Source of the DNA: Azoarcus olearius
Lineage (GTDB): Bacteria; Pseudomonadota; Gammaproteobacteria; Burkholderiales; Rhodocyclaceae
Reading direction: 5' to 3'
NCBI RefSeq assembly: GCF_001682385.1
Contig: NZ_CP016210.1
Location: 1,984,001-2,048,000 of the forward strand
Length of the DNA stretch: 64,000 bases
This document shows, in pieces, positions 61,749 through 64,000 of the stretch (position 1 is the first letter of the stretch; each line of letters begins with the position of its first letter). The translations under genes were made by a program, and so were the position numbers. The notes below the pieces were generated by a model. It had not been told where the DNA came from. It ran no database searches and worked only from the letters and a program-made list of their open reading frames with translations.

Positions 61749-62591
61749 TCAGGGGCGGCCGCTGGAGACGGCGCGTAGCGCGGCCGAGCGGGGCGGGCGT
61801 TTGACGTGGGGTACCTGGCTGCGCGCGGCGGGCATGCCGGGGGCGATGATGGCCTTGACCGGCAGGTGGTCGGACGCGATGCGGGCGGTGGGGCTGCGGT
61901 GGGTTTCGAAGGCGAGCAGGGTGTGGCGGGGGCGCACCCAGACGCGGTCGAGCGCGAACAGCGGCAGGCCGGACGGGAAGGAGCGTTCGGCGGGGGCGCG
62001 GCCGAGCAGGCCGTGCAGCCAGCGCAGCGGCCGGCCGAGCGGCAGCCATTCGTTGATGTCGCCCAGCACCACCACGTTGCGCTCGGGCGGGATGTCGTGC
62101 AGCAGCTTCAGCATCTGCCTTACCTGAAAGCGGCGCTCGGCCGGGCGCAGGCCCAGGTGGGTGACGATGACGCGGACCACTTCGTCTTCCACTTCCAGAT
62201 CGACGTCGATTGCGCCGCGCGGCTCGCGCCGGTGATAGCTCAGGTCGTGGCGGCGCACTGCGAGCACCGGGCGCCGCGTCAGCAGTGCGTTGCCGAAGCT
62301 GCCTTCGTGATTGACGATGGTGTGGCCCGCGATCGCCTCCATGCCGGTGGCGCTGGCGAGGAAGTCGAGCTGCATCGATTCGTGGCTGCCGTTGGCGAGG
62401 TTGTCGACCTCCTGCAGGCCGACGATGTCGCAGCCCAGTTCGTCGATCACGCGGGCGACGCGGGCGACATCCATGCGGCCATCGCGCCCCACGCAGCGGT
62501 GGACGTTGTACGACGAGATGCGCAGGCAGTCCTCGCCCAGGGCGTGGTCGAGGTTGCGCCAGCTAGCGAGGCCGTTGGTTGCCGTTGCCAT
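61749..62591 (-). CDS. Endonuclease/exonuclease/phosphatase family protein (YbhP-like)
   Basis: 280 residues. EEP fold: LRISSYNVHRCVGRDGRMDV near the N-terminus (metal Asn), DIVGLQEVDN (catalytic Glu), VTHLGLRPAERRFQ, VVVLGDINEWLP (Asp-Asn pair) and IASDHLPVKA (Asp-His). In E. coli, the homologue ybhP is next to the cardiolipin synthase gene clsB, and the same pairing is seen here. The substrate, nucleic acid or phospholipid headgroup, is undetermined. It overlaps the phospholipase gene by 29 nt. Confidence 0.87.
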   Translation of the reverse strand: MATATNGLASWRNLDHALGEDCLRISSYNVHRCVGRDGRMDVARVARVIDELGCDIVGLQEVDNLANGSHESMQLDFLASATGMEAIAGHTIVNHEGSFGNALLTRRPVLAVRRHDLSYHRREPRGAIDVDLEVEDEVVRVIVTHLGLRPAERRFQVRQMLKLLHDIPPERNVVVLGDINEWLPLGRPLRWLHGLLGRAPAERSFPSGLPLFALDRVWVRPRHTLLAFETHRSPTARIASDHLPVKAIIAPGMPAARSQVPHVKRPPRSAALRAVSSGRP

Positions 62592-64000
62592 GATGGTGAC
62601 GGTGGTCCGCGACCAGCCAGCGCCGCACCGCGAGCGTCAGCAGTGCCACCCCGGCGATTGCCGCGGCCACCAATCCGTAGTTGACGCGTCCCGGGTCGCG
62701 CAGGGCTTCCTGCAACTGGTTGCCGAACACCGTGGTGGCCAGCGTGCCGGGGAGCATGCCGATGGCGGTGCCGGCCATGAACGGGGCGAGGCGGATGCCG
62801 ATCGCCGCGGCGACCACGCCTTCCACCGCGAACGGTGCAATCGGCACCAGCCGTAGCGCGGTGACGGCGATGAGGCCGCGCCGGCGCAGCGTTTCGGCGA
62901 TGTGGCGCAACTTGCGCCCGGCAAGGTTGCTCACCGTTTCTTCCGGCAGGCCCAGCCCGGCTACATAGGTGAAGAAGGCGGCGATCAGGATGCCGCCCAG
63001 CGCGAAGCCGAAACCCATGTAGGGGCCGAAGGCCACGACCGCGGCCAGCGTGATCAGCGGACGCGGAAACATCAGCACGCAGGCCGGCGTATAGGCCAGC
63101 AGGATCACCAGCGGCGCCCACGGGCGATGGGCGAACTCGCGCGCCAGTGCGCTGATGCGTTCAGGGTCGCCCCATTGCGATAGCGGGGTGTATTTCCACA
63201 CCGCGGCCAGCGCGATCAGCACCAGCACCACGCCGACGATCCGCATCGCCGCGCGCCGCAGCGGCGGATTGGCGGGGCCGGGGGCGGTGATGTCCTGCGG
63301 GCCGCCCGGGGCCGCCGGCGCGCTGTCGTCGCGGAAGACTGCCTCGGGGCTGAATTCTTCGGCGATGCGCTCCAGCGACACCGGCTGCGCGGGATCGCCC
63401 ACGCTGGCGAAGTCGAGCAGCGGCGCCGGCAAGGTCTCGGGTTCTTCCAGCCGGCGCAGCGTGCGGCACTGGCCGCCCAGTTCCTCGATGGCGCCGGCCA
63501 GCGTGCCGTGCCGGCGCACCGCGGCGTCCACCTCTTCCGGGCTGCGGTCCAGGTGTTCGGCCAGCAGCTCGCTGCGGAAATCCGCGATTGCCCTGGCCAC
63601 CCGAGCGTCGCCGCGCGCTTCCAGCGCGGCATCGCATTCGCTGTCCAGCCCCATCGACCGGTTGCACCAGTTGGCCGAGCCGACGCGCAGGATCTCGTCG
63701 TCCACGATCATCAGCTTGGAGTGCAGGTCGATGCAGATCTTCTCGCCCAGGCCATCCACGTGGGGGTAGTAGATGTGGAAGCGGCCGTGGCGGTCGGCCG
63801 CGCGCAGGCGCTGCACCAGCTTGGTCCGCAGCGCGTTCATCGTGTGCTCTTCCAGCCAGCCGTGGCTGAAGAGGCGCACCACCACCACAACCTCGGGGCC
63901 GTCGTCGGCCTGCAGGCGCTCGGCCAGCGCCTCGCCGAGGCCGCCCGCAGTGAAGTACTGGTTTTCGATGTAGATGCGCCGGCGCGCGGCGCGGATCATG
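62563..64000 (-). CDS. Phospholipase D-VTT domain fusion, 5' end off window
   Basis: At least 478 residues visible. The N-terminal visible part is the second half of a phospholipase D/cardiolipin-synthase-like enzyme: RIYIENQYFTAGGLGEAL and the HKD motif DLHSKLMIVDDEILRVGSAN. A charged linker is followed by a VTT/DedA (SNARE-associated) membrane domain (about 265-470): FPRPLITLAAVVAFGPYMGF, LVPIAPFAVEGVVAAAIGIR, GTLATTVFGNQL. The first HKD motif lies beyond the right edge. The fusion couples phospholipid chemistry with a putative lipid scramblase. Confidence 0.88.
   Translation of the reverse strand, partial: MIRAARRRIYIENQYFTAGGLGEALAERLQADDGPEVVVVVRLFSHGWLEEHTMNALRTKLVQRLRAADRHGRFHIYYPHVDGLGEKICIDLHSKLMIVDDEILRVGSANWCNRSMGLDSECDAALEARGDARVARAIADFRSELLAEHLDRSPEEVDAAVRRHGTLAGAIEELGGQCRTLRRLEEPETLPAPLLDFASVGDPAQPVSLERIAEEFSPEAVFRDDSAPAAPGGPQDITAPGPANPPLRRAAMRIVGVVLVLIALAAVWKYTPLSQWGDPERISALAREFAHRPWAPLVILLAYTPACVLMFPRPLITLAAVVAFGPYMGFGFALGGILIAAFFTYVAGLGLPEETVSNLAGRKLRHIAETLRRRGLIAVTALRLVPIAPFAVEGVVAAAIGIRLAPFMAGTAIGMLPGTLATTVFGNQLQEALRDPGRVNYGLVAAAIAGVALLTLAVRRWLVADHRHHHGNGNQRPR

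Overview
The window is about 64 kb of very G+C-rich, almost fully coding DNA. It looks like the chromosome of a betaproteobacterium, most likely in the Rhodocyclales (Azoarcus/Thauera/Zoogloea group). That placement is inference from the composition, a PEP-CTERM exported protein, a DUF3141 PHA-synthase-like protein, a phasin, and cyanide-insensitive bd plus caa3-type oxidases. I saw no rRNA, tRNA, CRISPR array or insertion sequence.

Most of the window (about 1-54 kb) reads as a long stress, envelope and energy island of short operons, often divergent. In order: a glycosyltransferase; egtD; a DUF2892 protein followed by glgB-glgE-treS/mak (trehalose to maltose-1-phosphate to alpha-glucan); pagL; an operon of two ferritin-like proteins, a YqjD-like protein and an SDR; an HTH protein; a DUF3141 protein; a 16-cysteine copper-storage-like protein; a hemerythrin-like protein; two small membrane/PRC-barrel genes; an SDR; ku-ligD (NHEJ); a PEP-CTERM protein; a five-gene minus-strand operon (BON protein, C39-like peptidase, RimK-like ATP-grasp, GCS2-type ligase, N-formylglutamate amidohydrolase-like enzyme); CBS, DUF3309, DUF1328, BON and phospholipase D genes; DUF2231; a caa3 oxidase cluster; a lipoprotein DegP/AI-2E/DUF748 operon; BON and DUF1328 genes; an ASRT-ndh pair; a phasin; a DksA/TraR-like gene with a bd oxidase.

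The most striking feature is regulatory. Nearly every transcription unit in the island is preceded, in the correct orientation and usually 34-92 nt before its start codon, by a GG-N10-GC element reading GG(C/A/T)AC-N5-TTGC, the -24/-12 signature of sigma-54. I count fifteen strict and seven looser copies, many in divergent pairs. Two of the divergent intervals also carry a related inverted repeat (GAATTAC-N9-GTAA...), a possible activator site. This suggests a sigma-54-controlled stress regulon covering DNA-end joining, metal storage, trehalose/glucan metabolism, lipid A remodelling, an uncharacterised amidoligase system, envelope quality control and alternative respiration.

The right end (about 54.5-64 kb) differs. 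It holds unknown proteins, a LuxR-type regulator without a normal start codon, a small membrane protein followed by a peptidoglycan amidase and a peptidoglycan-binding protein (lysis-cassette-like), a visibly A+T-richer multi-pass membrane protein that looks acquired, and a ChaB / endonuclease-exonuclease-phosphatase / phospholipase D-VTT operon running off the right edge.
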